The notes under the pieces were generated by a model. The model was not told the origin of the DNA. It saw only the letters and a list, made by a program, of their open reading frames with translations, and did no database searches. From Heliocidaris erythrogramma (Eukaryota > Echinodermata > Echinoidea > Camarodonta > Echinometridae), in assembly GCA_025617745.1 (NCBI GenBank), contig CM046870.1, positions 27,361,927-27,425,926 on the forward strand: a stretch of DNA of 64,000 bases, in the 5' to 3' direction. Positions 11,761-24,813 of this stretch are shown piece after piece (position 1 is the first letter of the stretch; each line of letters opens with the position of its first letter). The position numbers and the translations under genes were made by a program.

Positions 11761-13370
11761 ATAATTGTGAAATTCATTGGTTACATAAATGTAGTTTTGT
11801 AGTCTTAAAGCATTTTCATATGGTAGGCCTAGTAACAAATGCAAAAAAAAATCTGACAAGCAGACAAAACTACACTGTACCCATAACATTTTGGGTGACT
11901 TTTGGGTAAAAAAAGTTAAAAGGGAGCCACATGTCTCTTTTGTGCACATGTATTTGAGGCATATCACATTGGTTTTTAAAGGGGGGGGGGGGGGGGGGGG
12001 CATGTGCCGGTTGTACCATAATCTGCCAGTGCAGTATATAGTGTCTCCTTTTAGTGAATATGTGATTGCATTATTAATAAATTATAAATTATTAATAAAA
12101 TTACACATTATACATGGGCAGAAAGATATTAAAAAAATCACAGAAAATTTTGAGTCTAATTCCAATGCAGTATGTTGTGGCGTTCACGAATACAGGTAAT
12201 AATCATTACAGTCTCTAAACTGGCAACAAAGTGTAAAATAAATAATCACTCTCTCTAGCTCTATGCATGGATATACATGTACTACTCGAACATAATATTA
12301 TATCCATATCATTTAGTCTTCATCAAGATGTGCATGGATTTTCTTTAGAACTCATGCAAGATTTGGATAAATAACACATACTCAAATGTGTAAATATTTC
12401 TTGGTAAAAACAATAACACTTTTACCCGACTCTTTTTATTCACTTGATTATTTTGACAAATATACGGTACAGTGATTAATCATTTATAAACACAGCTAGC
12501 GCCCATGGATGTCCACGGGCTGCTTCTGCTAGTACATTATACACAAGTAGCCAGGCAATGACAATGAAACTAAAAATTGTAGGTCCAATTCTTTAATATT
12601 TGATAGTCTAGCATGGGCTTCAGGACAGATGCAAAACCAATTCTAAGCATTTGTAAGATAAAGAAAAGACACAGATACCAAGTCTGATAATGGTATTTCT
12701 TTTGAAAAAAATAACATGTTATTTCTGAATAATCACAGCCATGTTTGTCTCCTGTAATTTGTGATAAGAAAGTAGAAATTAAAAAAAAAATGTACTTGAT
12801 AAATACAAAAAGTTCCTCTTAATCTGAAAAAGGCATCAGATAACGGGACTGCCCCATCTCCCAAGAGGGGGCTCCCGCGCATACAAAATACAAAATGCAG
12901 CTGGCTGAAGTAATGTTTGCAGGCAAACTAATCTGATACATCTATTGTGAAGGAATATGACCCTGAAAGCTATTTCTTGAAATTTACTGATCAAGCTAGG
13001 AAATGGGATTTCCTATTTTCGCTAAATACTTGGAAATCTGATAATACAGTATCACGATTTCTTTTTAAGGGCTTGTTTCGTTCATTTAAAAACATCTGTA
13101 TGAAACTTTATAGTTACAAAAGTGCTTGAAGATACACTGTAGATAAACAATAAACATACATGTACATGTTTATAAAATTCACCCACTTTCATTTTTTTGA
13201 GAATGTTAACTATACATGTAACTTCAAAGATATCACTGTGGAGTGTAGCATGCAAATGACACGAAGTAAAAACTGCCTTTGTATAGGGAACAAGGAAGAG
13301 ATGTCACTGCAAACCCATAACTCATTTGTCATAACAGATTTATGAGTAAAGTATCAGCTTGCTCATCAAA
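11761..13370. other. Non-coding stretch
   Basis: A poly-G run at about 11981-12001 is the only distinct feature. No gene is seen. Confidence 0.4.
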
Positions 13371-13925
13371 TCCAGGTATCACTTTCTCCTTCTGAACACC
13401 TCACTCTCCTTCTCATTTTCCTCATTTTATTCTCCTTTGGTTCTTCTATCTCTATCATCCTTCTGTATATTTTCTTTCTGCAGCTCTCCCTCATTGCCTC
13501 CAAAGTTCAGTATATACCGTCCTCTAGTCATACGAGCTTTTCTACAGCAAATATAATTTATTGTTGCAAAGCTTTAAAATCTCAACTTGTTTGTATTTAA
13601 ATGTCTTGTCCCTTTCTGTCTACTTATTTATCTTCATCCCTCTATCCCTCTCTCTTTCTCTTTCTTTTTCTCCACCCCTCCACTGTTTGTCTATGGCTTT
13701 TCCTCTCTCTCTCTCTCTGTCTTCTTTTCCATCTGCATCCTCTCTCTCTCTCTTGCTCTCTTTCTTCACCTCCATCCATTCACCCTCTCTCTCTCTTTCT
13801 GCACCCCTCTCTCTCTCTGTTTCTCTCCCTCCTTCCTCCCTTCTCTCCCTCTTTCCATCTGTATCTCCTCTGTATCATAGACCTACATGCAGTCTGTCAC
13901 TTTCTCACTATCCCTTTCCCTGACT
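13371..13925 (+). repeat. CT-rich low-complexity tract
   Basis: Long TCTC/CCTT pyrimidine tract. The three overlapping Ser/Leu-rich frames here follow from composition and are not genes. Confidence 0.85.
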
Positions 13926-14151
13926 GAAGGGAATCAAGGTTATGCCACATACAGAAACCTCATTGTGACGAAGCTTGGATAGATTTACAACCAATCAATC
14001 CAGGGTCCCTCTCAATCTCAAGATATTCTTGAGGTTTGAAACAGTGTCATTCACATGCTCATTATAAAAACCAAGGTCTGGTGCTACGTGTATCCATGTA
14101 CATGTACTTCAATACTTGTGCATCACAATCCTAGAGGCCTAGTCCCACATC

Positions 14152-14573
14152 TTAACCCTTTCAAGACAATTGACCACATTTTGTGTTTTGGCTTTAATAA
14201 ATAACTATTGATTCAGTGCTCTAAAAACTATACCAGATGCATGAGTAGAAAGAGCAGAAAATTCTGCACACTCTATACATGTCCTTTTTTGTTTCATGGT
14301 CATATTGCGTTTGATGGCAGGAATTTTCAAAACGAGAATAAGCTCTAAAATCCTTAAATTGGCAACACATTGAGAGGTTGAAAATCATTGTTTGTTATCA
14401 AAATTGGCAATGTTTTCAACTTTTCGACAAAACTCCCAACCGTGTATATTGTTTTCAAAGAGATTACACCTTATTAGTACCATGTAGCACTAAAAGAAAA
14501 ATATTTTTGTTGGCAATTTGAAGAACAAAATGTGATCAATTTAGCCCTTGAATAATTCCTGTCCTGAAAGGGA
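14152..14573 (-). mobile_element. piggyBac-type MITE, copy 2
   Basis: Starts TTAA CCCTTTCAAGACA and ends TCCTGAAAGGG. The right TTAA is lost. It is the reverse-orientation homologue of 261-676 over about 420 bp. Confidence 0.72.
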
Positions 14574-15341
14574 CAGGGATTATGTTCACAATTTATAACT
14601 ACAATTACATGTACAGGTACATGTATATTTATGATCAAAGCTGGGCCCTAATATTCACATGTGTAGCTCTTTTGAGAAAAACAACCCAAAGTGGTTGCCT
14701 TATCAATACATAGTGATCAACACTAAACAGGGGGTCAGATCAGGTGCACATATTGTACTGTAAACAGGCTCCAAATTTTACCTCCAGAACACCTCAATTT
14801 TGGATTTAATGACAAGGCCTGTGCAAACTGACCCTTAACATATCAATCCAGACCACTCTGTGTGGAGCCCAAATCTATCTTAACTCTATCGGTGCCGAGG
14901 GCACATATATGTGACAGATACATGTAGACTTGTCATTTTCATTCACCAATTGCTCGACCACAGGAAAGGTATATGGCGGTCAATGAATATCAAAATTTTG
15001 AGCATAAATCAAGCAATCTAAATATATGATTAATAGTAAACAAAAAAGAAACTCAAACTTAATTTTCAAAAAGATATTACCTTATTTCAACAGAAAACAA
15101 TAGTAAACAAAAAAAGAAACTCAAACTTTATAATTTTCAATAATTCTTATGCATAAAGTTGGGTAAAGTAATGTTTGGTATCATAAGAAATGGTAATAAA
15201 TTTCCAACAAGTTCTTACGTACACAACATTTTGTGAAATAATAGATTGTTAATGAATTGGAGACATTTGAAAAGTAAGCATTGATCACAGTTTGGTAAAA
15301 TTTTGAAGAGAGCTAAAACCCTTGGCACAGTACATGTCGTG
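14574..15341. other. AT-rich non-coding stretch
   Basis: Holds a short local duplication, TAGTAAACAAAAAAGAAACTC, in two near-identical copies around 15032 and 15104. No gene is seen. Confidence 0.45.
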
Positions 15342-15383
15342 TGTTAAGAGCCAGAAGGGCGTTAACTCTGGCTCTCAACAGAC
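15342..15383. repeat. Hairpin element GAGCCAGAAGGGCGTTAACT, copy 1
   Basis: AGAGCCAGAAGGGCGTTAAC is followed at once by CTCTGGCTCTCAACAGAC, giving a short hairpin. Related copies lie at 22571-22630 and 36164-36240. Confidence 0.65.
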
Positions 15384-15833
15384 GATGTATGAGTTAAACT
15401 GCTTAAAAACCTGAAGAAACATTAAAAACTAATAAAAATAAAAACACAAGGAACATAAGGGCAGCTACATACATGTAGTACTTGTACTCGTAATTATTGA
15501 TACCAGTTAATCTGACAAGCCATACACGTAGTCTGTCGCAGCTACTGTTATAATCCATTCATAACGCATACTACCGTGACTCTACAGCTACAAAGGCTGC
15601 AACTCAAACCCACAAACAAATATCCATATCATTTACAATCAGTCAAACACACATCGTTGCTAAGGAGTCATCGTAATTACTTAGGGATTGCATTTGTTGC
15701 TATGAATATATGCTTTTAGTTGCTAGGGAATTCGATCTAATTGTCACTTGATTAAAAATGAGAAGGAAAGAGTCTGCAATCTTGGAGTCTAATTAACGAC
15801 ACCCCCACCTCCTTTCCTTAATACTATTCCATA

Positions 15834-15869
<36 letters not shown>

Positions 15870-17924
15870 TCTTCAACTCTACATTGACGTGAATGCTTTA
15901 TTAATAACATTTCACTTCTCACAGCTCTAGGTGACTAAAATCTCTTTATAAACAAAATGCATGTACATGTACATGTACATGTATAGCCTTCAGGTCTACA
16001 AGTACATGTACATGTATCGATGGGTCAAAATGAGATACTTGGTACATGTAGATTACATTAGTATATTCTGCATTTTTATGAGGCTGAAAATTACATGATT
16101 ACTTAATTTTCTAAGTTTTACAACAAAATAACTCACTTCTTATACACTGTAAAAAAAAAGATAATGGGTAGGAAATTTCCCAACATGAGGGTACATCCGT
16201 ATGTATGTAATTATGGGTCCGATCAACTTTGGGCAATTTTATCCCCAACTTACATGTACATGTACAACTGTAGGTAATATTTTCCCAATCATGATCACTT
16301 TTTACTTTTTACTACAATTTTCCTCACAATTTGTTAAAGTGTATAGGTCACTAACCATCACAAGAAAGATATGTGACTCACGTTCATTTTTCGCACCACC
16401 AAATTAACCGACATTGCCTTGACGACTTTTCTAGCATCAGCTGCATGCAAATCACTCAACCCGTTGGAGCTAGACAGACAATTTTAGCCAAATTGAAGCC
16501 TTGGGCCATTGATGTTTTTTCTTTTGTTTTGCTATCGGAAAAGATGAATTGAGGAGGGGGGGGGGGGGTAAATTTTCAATTTGAATAGGTAAATGGAGAA
16601 AGTGATGGTGCTCGTATTGGTACAATGTAGGAAATGGGTCGTTAAATGGAGATTGTAAAAACGTTTTTAATGGAAGATTAAAAGCGCTGACAGGACCATA
16701 ATTGATTGAGACCGGATAAGCGATGACTGATTGATATAGATGATGACAATGGATAATGAATTTTAGAAGTTGATAGTGGTACATGTATCATAAATGCAGA
16801 TACATGAATACTGTCCATAAATTGGTGATTCACTAGACATGAATGCTATGAAGCCCCTATACTGTGTCTGGTGAATAAGTGTTCTGAAGAAAATGTCTCA
16901 TCCACAGCTTGCTTCTTCTTTTTAAGTCTTAAATCAAGATATGAATCAACAAATAAATTAATTAATTAATATCAATTATACAAATCAGTACTGATTTTCT
17001 TCCCTTTTTAAGTGTTTTGTTTATGTTTAATGTTTGTGTTTACATGTATGTCTATGTTGATGTTTATGTTTATTATTTATGCTTTGTTTGGTTTGTCTTT
17101 TGCTTTAATCCCTGGTGGAAACAAAGTTATCCTTTTTTTTTGGAAACAAAATTTCAAACAACTATAATTATGATTCTATTACATTGTAAATACTAAATTC
17201 AGCAAAAATGCATGACACAAAACATAATACACACACATATTATCAACGCTACAATGTGCATAAACAACATTCATGTACATGTACATTACATACACATTAC
17301 TAAAAGAGGTCATTTCAAATGTACCAGCAGAGCATACATTACCCTTAAGACCTATAATGGAAGGGCATTATGTATGAAGCAGAGAGCACAATGGGAGTTC
17401 CGTGTTACATTATACCTAGATTATACACTACTATTAATATCAATCAGTGGGACTGGAGGATGTGAAAATAATGTGACTGGGCCAGCCAGGGCCAAAATTC
17501 TGGGGTGTTTTTTTTTTTCAGATGTAGTGGCTGGTAAAATGTGAGTCATTGCAATTACGTTTTAAGGAGATCTATGTTATGAACAAAACCATTGCATTTT
17601 CAGACTGCAGAATAATGACATGAAGGTCTACCATGAACATTGATAAATGATGTTGCATAAACTGCACATTTTTGACCGCCGGAAAATGTGAAATGTCAGT
17701 GAAAAAACATGTATGCACGTAAATGTACATGGTTATTATGCTTATGTTGAATATTCTACAAGAACACTTAAAGAAAACAAGCATCGTATGCTTACAAACA
17801 ATTAAGTCATGATGGCCAGTTAGAATTCATTAGTGGGACTAAAAATCATTGACAATGATCTAGTTTATACTAAAAAAATCCTGAAATATGGCCTAAAATT
17901 GAATTGCCAGGGCTTGAATTCAGG
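15384..17924. other. AT-rich non-coding stretch
   Basis: Contains a (TC)n tract at about 15836-15872, a run of overlapping TACATG units at about 15959-15985 and a G run at 16555-16568. No gene is supported. Confidence 0.45.
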
Positions 17925-18097
17925 CTTTTGACAAAGAACTGACATCTCTGATTAAGTGCAATCGGGGAACCCAAGGCTTTAAGTCCTGTCCAGTGGACTT
18001 GGAAAGAAAAAGGCAATTAATATACACTTGGTTTTGAACCCAAAACCTCCCAAGAGACCACTGCCCTACCACTGCCCTACCACTGAGCCATCATGCC
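17925..18097 (-). mobile_element. tRNA-derived SINE-like sequence
   Basis: Read on the minus strand it begins GGCATGATGGCTCAGTGG, giving a polymerase III A box (TGGCTCAGTGG), and continues to GGTTCAAAAC, a B box. A small internal duplication of GTAGGGCAGTG lies between them. The cloverleaf is not intact, so a functional tRNA is unlikely. A SINE or tRNA pseudogene fits best. Confidence 0.55.
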
Positions 18098-19190
18098 TTT
18101 GTATGCACAAAACTCAAACTATAAGAGCTACATGTAACAGCTGATTTCAAAATCAGCTTTTTTAAAGCTTATGGACCAATTTAACAGTAAAAGGTGAGGA
18201 ATTTATTATACATGTACAGTAGTTGAAAATATCCCCAAATATATATTCTTTTGGTACCAGACACCACTATATAAATGTATAGATATCATATGGCTATACT
18301 GTACAGGCCATCATCACAATCGCATTGGATATTTGCATAATATAACCATTTTCACCGTTTTGTTCCGCACCTTAGCACAACTAGAGCTAGCAAATGAGCA
18401 ATAAAAGCAGTGAGTGACCTTGTTCTCTTTATTGAAATATACATGTACACTGTACTGTAGTTAACACCAAGAGTTCAAACAAATTTAAGGTGATTTTTTT
18501 TTATTACCGGTAATCTGATTTAAAATCACTGACATGAATCACATAACTCTTTTTAAACGAAGTAAAAAATTATCCATCCTAAAAGTTAAATTCATATTCA
18601 ACAAGAAACAATTAGACTTTACACATGTAGGTAAACTACATTTTACAGTAACAGTACCAGTTTAGTAAACAATCTTATAGAAACCATTCAGGCTTTGGTA
18701 CATGTGTAGACTACAGTTGATGATCAGTATGAAATCAAAACCAATTGACAATGTATCAAGTCCCTGGGGAATCATAATACACTGTACATAAAAGAAACTT
18801 TTGTGTGCACCACACTTTCATGAAGTCCTTGAGTGGTTAAGATTAATAGCTGTATTGTTTTTGCTGCATAGTATTTTAATCACAGCACTGAATTCTTGCA
18901 ATTTGAGAAAGTGTTTTGATGCACGGCCATCTACAATTTGTATAATGATTCACACAAATTCTATGTGTTGTAAAAATATCTGGTTTTGCAGCACATTATA
19001 AATCAGAGTCTATCCTGGAGAAATCCAGGGTATTTGTGTACATTCAGGTATTAAATTCACTGTATCACAGTGATCTACAATACAGATTATACATTAATAA
19101 TACAAGTTTACACGGTATCAGTGTTACCATTGACACATCAGTGTCATTGTCCGTTTACATTTAGCATTAGAAGTCAAGCTCAAGTCCTGC
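18098..19190. other. AT-rich non-coding stretch
   Basis: No gene and no clear repeat seen apart from TACATGTA-type motifs. Confidence 0.4.
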
Positions 19191-19250
19191 TCCTAACCTT
19201 AACCCTAAACTTAAGCTGAAACCCAATTGCAACCTTAACCCTAACCCTAC
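19191..19250 (+). repeat. Degenerate CCCTAA-like stretch
   Basis: CCTAACCTTAACCCTAAAC and CCTTAACCCTAACCCTAC flank a diverged middle. It resembles the telomere repeat but has too few perfect units to claim an interstitial telomere. Confidence 0.4.
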
Positions 19251-19509
19251 AAGTAAATCTTTGACGAAGTAAAGTCAGGAGCAATTGTTGCGGAAGCAAA
19301 GGTTGGATCATCTTTAGCAGTACATGTAGCTGACGGGCAGAAATTCTTTGAGGATAGTTTCATCTCATTTGCACCTCTTGCTTTACAATTACATGTCGGC
19401 AATTAGCCCAAAGCTTTCCATACATCCTGTTAAATTATCTGGGGAAACCCGGGGAAAGTTAGGCCAATCAGGAAGCCTGAGGTAATTCAACACAAACAGC
19501 GGGCTATTT

Positions 19510-19953
19510 CACCATTAAAATGATGGTCGAATTCTGGGAAAGGTATAGTTCGTGAGTTTTTTCATTATTTTTTAATATGTACATGTCGGTTTGGAAGATT
19601 ATCATAGTAGAAATGTCCCCTGAAAAGGATTGCTCTTCTAATACTGTCAAATTCAAAATATGACAAGAAACGGCTGAAATGTTTGGGCCGAACATTTGTG
19701 TGTAGTCCAACATACACATTTCTGTGTGCAGTTCTGTGTGCAGTGCATGTGACTCTCAGCAGGACTGAGTCAACTTCTTATAATTTTGGTGATTCCAAAA
19801 CCTTACAGCAAACAATTCTTATGTGCTATATAATCAACCTTTCCCAATTGCTTGGGATCGTTTCTATCTCCCTCTCTGTCTCTCTCTGTCTCCCTCTTTT
19901 CACGTTTCTTTCACGATTCAATCGGATGACAAGAACTCAACTTTATCTTTAAA
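19510..19953 (+). repeat. Dispersed repeat R1, copy 2
   Basis: Shares with 28768-29153 the order GAATTCTGGGAAAGGTA, TTGGAAGATTATCATAG, AAAAGGATTGCTCTTC, GACAAGAAACRGCTGAAATG, CACATTTCTGTGTGCAG and TTTTGGTGATTCCA. A CTCTGTCTC microsatellite expanded inside it near 19868-19890. Confidence 0.72.
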
Positions 19954-20464
19954 GCTTGGTTATTAGCTGAAGTTAATATCCAAAGTAAACTCCTGCTTGT
20001 TGGTGAAAGAGCCTGTTATTTGGCCTATTAGCAGACTAATTCACCAGAGAAGATGCACTCAGGCTATGAATCCAATGCTCATGCTCTGTAATATTACGGA
20101 ATAACATGCTCTTCGTCAGTGACGCGGATTGAGGGGGGGGGGGGGGGAGCACAATGGCGTATGTACAACCCCAAGTTGGTGCCCCTGTCCCTCTATTGAG
20201 GTGATGGCTTTTTTTTTTTTTTTTGCTTGTCAGAGAATGTTGGACTAAAAAGGCACGCGATAAATGCGATGACCTTTCTTGTTTGTCGAGTTGGTTGTCA
20301 GAAAATTTTAAATATATTGTGCCCCCTGAAAAAAAATCCTGGATTCACCCCTGCTGGAGACTGGAGTCTCTGAGCTCTTGAAGAATGGGAGAAGAGTAAT
20401 CTTTTTAAAGTGAAAAAAGACAATGACTCAATGCATCTACATGTAAAAGCACATAATAACAGGG

Positions 20465-20628
20465 TAATACCCAAGTCACACAGCCAAATCGTCTCCACAC
20501 CAACTCCAGACCGACCAGTTCCTCCTGGCCTCTGGGGGTAAGGTTTAACTTTCGTTTGATCTGCCGTCGGTCTGGTGTCGGTCTGGTGTCGGTCTTGAGT
20601 CGGTCTTATTGGTGTGACTTGGGTATTA
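20465..20628. mobile_element. MITE, ATACCC family, copy 2
   Basis: Perfect 17-bp terminal inverted repeats, TAATACCCAAGTCACAC, with TA included at both edges. The inside repeats CGGTCTGGTGT. It lies in the intron that follows GALNT exon 2, about 26 bp from the splice donor. Confidence 0.8.
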
Positions 20629-20654
20629 GCACAGAATTTGGAAAAGTTACTCAC

Positions 20655-20859
20655 CCATCCATGCGTACATCGGGCAGTGAGCGGTTGACCGAAATCATAT
20701 CGCTGGCTAACAAATTGAACTGATTAATCCGAAACATCTCATTTTTGAGAGACTCCTTGTCTTGGGGTATGATGACGGCTTTACCCATCTCACCCGGCCC
20801 GTTGGGGTCGTGCTTCGGCCTGGCGGGCTGGTGCTTGGGAGGGGCATGTTCATGTCCCC
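20655..20859 (-). CDS. GALNT1: GALNT1/13-like glycosyltransferase, coding exon 2
   Basis: Polypeptide N-acetylgalactosaminyltransferases start mucin-type O-glycosylation in the Golgi by transferring GalNAc to Ser/Thr. This exon encodes the stem and the approach to the catalytic domain. Visible blocks are [40 protein letters not shown] and SLPDVRMDG, which follow vertebrate GALNT1/GALNT13 ([39 protein letters not shown]) nearly residue for residue. The acceptor is a T-run followed by CCAG; the donor is GTGAGT. The exon is 205 bp, enters after one base of a codon and leaves after two, in phase with exon 1 at 22786-22942. The Glu-Gly, His-Glu and Pro-rich stretch at its start is the variable stem. 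The catalytic exons are not in the window, so GALNT1 and GALNT13 cannot be told apart; an invertebrate pro-orthologue is likely. Confidence 0.93.
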
Positions 20860-22570
20860 CTGGAAAAAAAAAATTGATACAAGAACACAGGTAGTGATAA
20901 GAATGAAATAAGGTAATACCATACTATCAATGTTTGCAAATTTTGCCAAGCAGAAGGGCACAAGTTATAGATAATCAGAAAACGGATATATTTCGAGAAG
21001 AACTCATTCAAATTTTTTACTATTCTCTGACTACTATTTTGCAACATATTTCAATCTTCACATTATCCAAATTATTTTAAACTGAACTCATACTTACAAA
21101 TTTTAAATGATAAAACACTACACACAGGCTATTCACGGTAGGAATTACATTGTGTACATCCTGTATAGTCAATCATTATAAGTTCCAAACATACATGTAC
21201 ATGAAATGACAAGGTCAAATCCGCTTGATTTCCTATGTAGTTACCACTACAATATACACAGACGTCGGGGGCAAATGGGGGGGGGGGGGGGGGGGTTGGG
21301 GTTACATGCATGTAGGGGGTTCTTACCCCACCCTCTTCTTTTTTCTGCTTGTCAGAGATTTTACAATTTTGCTGCCACCCCTCTCCTGTTGGTCAAAAGA
21401 TTTTAGGGGGGAAGGGACCCCCCCCCTGAACAAAATCATGGAGACACCTCTGGGTGTTCATTTAAATCAACACTGACTTCCATGGGAGAAGCTCTGTTAT
21501 GTATTGCCACACATTTCTGAAACATACTGTAAATATTTGGCTGTAGGTCTCATTCCTCCAGGAGCGGAACAATTCGGAGGGGAAAAAAAAACACCTAACC
21601 TTGTAACCTACATTGTCTGACTTTCATTTTTAGCTACAGTACATAACATGTACATATACAGTACACGGGTAAATTGATCGTGAGTTGTCCATTTTGTGCA
21701 GGTACACGTGGGCAAATGACAAACCACTTACTAAAATTGAACCGACATTATTTGCCAGTGAATAAATGAATTGCACAGATGTGTACAAAGAGGCCTATAT
21801 CAGCTGTTCTCAAACACGTTTGAAGAGGGTCGATGGGGGTAAAAATAAAATCGTCTCCATGTGTGTCATGTGCACTTTTTCAAGTCTGGAGTGTAAAGCA
21901 CATGTATTAATGCAATTCAAGTCTCTCTACAATGTACATACATGTACATTTACGATGACGAAGAGTAGATAAAGACTGTTTATCACTGTACATGCAGTTA
22001 TTCAATGACAATTGTAAAGAAAACTTTGATTTAAAGTCAAGCGCATACGGTATTAAATGCGCAATCTCACTGGTAGATTACCCAATAGCGCGCGTCCCCT
22101 GAGCATGATTTGACAAATGCGGTGATGTGTCATATACCGCACGCAACTAGGAATTTAAGTGCGACTTTACATGTATTAAGTCAAATTTAACTCTTTGTGA
22201 AACAACCCCCTGATCTTTCACTTCATTTAGCAATTCTTTCAGATACACTGCAGGTCATTTCTTTTCCTTCCATATCAACTTTTGAAAATTAAATTGAAAT
22301 AAATAACTTCTCGAATCACAACTTTGGTTTTACCAGTAATCAAGTTTAGGAAACTGTAAATCCAGAAACTTTCGCGACATAAAACTCTCGAGAATTGTTA
22401 ATGACAGCTAATTTTGCTGCAAGAAACTTTTGCGATGAGCAAAAATTTTATGTTGTTTCAACTGTGATTTGATTATTAGTGGGATGAAACTTTTGGTTTA
22501 ACAGTACTAGATATCTTAATATTGTCATTACAGTAAAAAGAAACTTAAATTGGTTGCCAAAAATACATTT
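20860..22570 (-). other. GALNT intron 1, main part
   Basis: Intronic. Holds a poly-G tract with nearby CCCCCC runs at about 21279-21426 and dispersed TACATGTA motifs. No other exon is seen. Confidence 0.6.
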
Positions 22571-22630
22571 TCTGTTGAGAGCCAGAAGGGTGTTAAATCA
22601 CTTTTAAAAAAAAGAGCCCATCTGGCTCTC
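22571..22630. repeat. Hairpin element, copy 2
   Basis: TCTGTTGAGAGCCAGAAGGG and CCCATCTGGCTCTCA form an imperfect hairpin with an A-rich loop. It directly abuts the next MITE. Confidence 0.6.
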
Positions 22631-22744
22631 ATACCCCCGTCACACTAAAATGACAAACAACAGACCAAATTTTTAAAAATACATTATTCCTTATAGCCAA
22701 GAATCTGTTGGTTTAGAGTTGGTTTGTCAGTATGACTGGGGTAT
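22631..22744. mobile_element. MITE, ATACCCC family, copy 3
   Basis: Ends are ATACCCCCGTCACACT and AGTATGACTGGGGTAT. It is 114 bp, and lies 41 bp past the GALNT exon 1 splice donor. Confidence 0.7.
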
Positions 22745-22785
22745 CAAGATAGACAAAATGGGCTTTTCAAATTGTTAGGACTCAC

Positions 22786-22942
22786 CTTCTAATTCTCTGG
22801 GCACGCCGTGGTCTAAGGCCTGGTTATTACACCTGGAATCACTGTTGCATTCGCTATAGTACATAATCAGCATGACATCCAATAGAAACCATACCATGGA
22901 GGTGGCTAGCACCACCTTACAATACACCAGCCTCCGAGCCAT
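22786..22942 (-). CDS. GALNT1: GALNT1/13-like glycosyltransferase, coding exon 1
   Basis: Encodes the N-terminal tail and signal anchor of a type II Golgi membrane protein. The start Met at 22942 is chosen because MARRLVYCKVVLATS aligns with the vertebrate GALNT1 start MRKFAYCKVVLATS, and the frame upstream opens only with a GTG. The hydrophobic segment is VVLATSMVWFLLDVMLIMYY (about residues 10-29), followed by SECN as in the vertebrate proteins. The exon contributes 52 codons plus one base and ends in AGAAG before the donor GTGAGT. It joins exon 2 (20655-20859) across a 1.9-kb intron in matching phase. The short residue-31 to 52 part is the luminal stem. Together the two exons define the first 120 or so residues; the rest of the gene lies to the left of the window. 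Confidence 0.94.
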
Positions 22943-22977
22943 GCTTCCTCGATGAACGATCACGCTGTCTGGTCGTT

Positions 22978-23281
22978 CCCTGCTGTAATCCGCTTCCTCG
23001 TTCAGACAACTTCCAGCGATGGTACGAAAGCGTCGCTAGGATTGCATATTCCAGGATGTGCTCAGTGAGCTTTGGGTCATAGAGATCTGTATTTGCAGGG
23101 GAAAGTATTCCTTCAAATCAGGTTGTCCCCGCTTTAATCCGCTTTCTCGTTAGTCGACACTTCCAACGACGTCGCTAGGATTGCATATTCCAGGATGTGC
23201 TTCGTGGCAGAGGAAGGTAATCGAGAGAACCAGCGAGCTTTGGATCGTATCTGTATTTGCGGGGGGAAAGTATTCCTTAAT
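22978..23281 (-). repeat. Tandem duplication upstream of GALNT exon 1
   Basis: Two diverged copies (about 22978-23104 and 23129-23280) share TAATCCGCTT, CGTCGCTAGGATTGCATATT, CCAGGATGTGCT, GCGAGCTTTGG-like and GGGAAAGTATTCCTT. The second has an extra 20-30 bp. It lies in the 5' UTR or immediate upstream region. Confidence 0.75.
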
Positions 23282-23734
23282 ATCCACTAGGGATTTAAAG
23301 TGACACAATCAATCACTTCATTCTCATGTCGGAGGTTTAATAAATCCAGGCTTTTCCTTTCTACCTTTATATTTTATTCAGCAGGAATTGGGTCGTTGCT
23401 TAATACCTAGAAATGTCACTAATCCAAACTACAGTATCATCCTATACATGTACATCACAAAAAATTCAACATCATCTGCAAAGCTCTAAACTGGAGTGCT
23501 GTTTTCCATGTAGAGAATAAGGAAAGATCATTAAAAAGAGAAATAAGAACCACACGTTGGTGGTAATCAATCAAATGTGAAGATGTGCAAAGTCCATGAA
23601 TCTACATGTAGTACTTGCGATTTTTGATAGTACTTGATAATCAGACAGAGCATGCAGTCTACACTAGGTAATGCATAGAGTGAGGAAGTGTTTCATAGAC
23701 TCAATAGCTGATGAATGAGGAAATGTGCTCGACG

Positions 23735-23870
23735 TGACTCACGCTAATTGCGGCGCCGCGCTTCGCCTTAATCCCGCTAGTACCGTTGGGGAGCTACTCC
23801 GTGAAGGCGGACAACTTGGTGGAGTATTGACAGAGGAGATGAACTGGCGGTGACGAAGATCCTACAAGTA
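23735..23870 (-). promoter_or_regulatory. CpG-rich candidate GALNT promoter or 5' exon
   Basis: GCGGCGCCGCGCTTCGCC and nearby CGs stand out from the AT-rich surroundings, about 0.8 kb upstream of the start codon. No TATA box or experimental start is known, so this is a composition-based guess. Confidence 0.35.
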
Positions 23871-24813
23871 CTTGTGGGGCTCCCTCTACATGAGGTGGGA
23901 TGGGGTCAGCATCTCCTGTTGGCCAAATAGCAGTCACATGATCAAGGGAATCCTCTGGAGTAGAGTCATATTTCTGAGATCACGTCTAGATGGGATACCC
24001 CTTCTCCTCCTTTTTTAGATTCCAGACAGAAAGCTGGCAGCTGCACCTGCATGTTGGAGGGAAGACAAGAAGAGAAACAAATTTTGTCAACGAATGCCGG
24101 AGACTCGGTGGGGTCCGTGCTTAATTCCTTGTCTGTGCACACCCATCACATTCCTACATGTACATGGCATGGATTGTTCAGTGCTGAGTGAGGTTCTCTT
24201 TCTCTCCCTCTCTCCCTCTCTCCCCCTTTCTCTCATCTTTATCTACCTCTTTTCCTCCTTTCTCACTATCTCTCCATGTCCTCTCCATATGCCTTTATCG
24301 ACAACTTACAACATCCTCTGTTTCCCTGTAATTGTAGCATTACGGTTACCAGGAATTGTAACACACAGAGAGCATTTGTACAATGTACATATTAACAGAA
24401 TTTCTCTGCTACGTACATGTGTAGATATGCATTGCAATTGATTTTACAAATAACACACTATGGACTTGCCAGTCATACAACATCTACAGTACATGTATAC
24501 TGCATGCCTGTACATTTGATTTGATTTGATTTGATTTATTTACCACCAACAACATTTAATTACAATACATTTTTTTTATATACAATGATATTTACATATA
24601 AATGAAGAAAAGCATTGGTTGGTAAAAGGGGCCAGATAATAGCACATGTGCTAGTCGAGCCTGACCCACAACAACAAAAAGTATTTTGGTAAAGTTCAAT
24701 TAATACCCAAATTAAAAATAATAATAGTTTATAATGAAGTACAAAAAGTAGAAAGTAATGATGTTAAATACATTTCTTGTACATATACAGACTATTTACA
24801 TAAACGTTTTCAC

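Noticed and set aside
13561-13927. Overlapping Leu/Ser-rich frames of 97-120 residues
   Set aside because: They follow from a CT-rich tract and are open in all three frames.
19191-19250. Interstitial telomere
   Set aside because: Only two or three perfect CCCTAA-like units, with a diverged middle.
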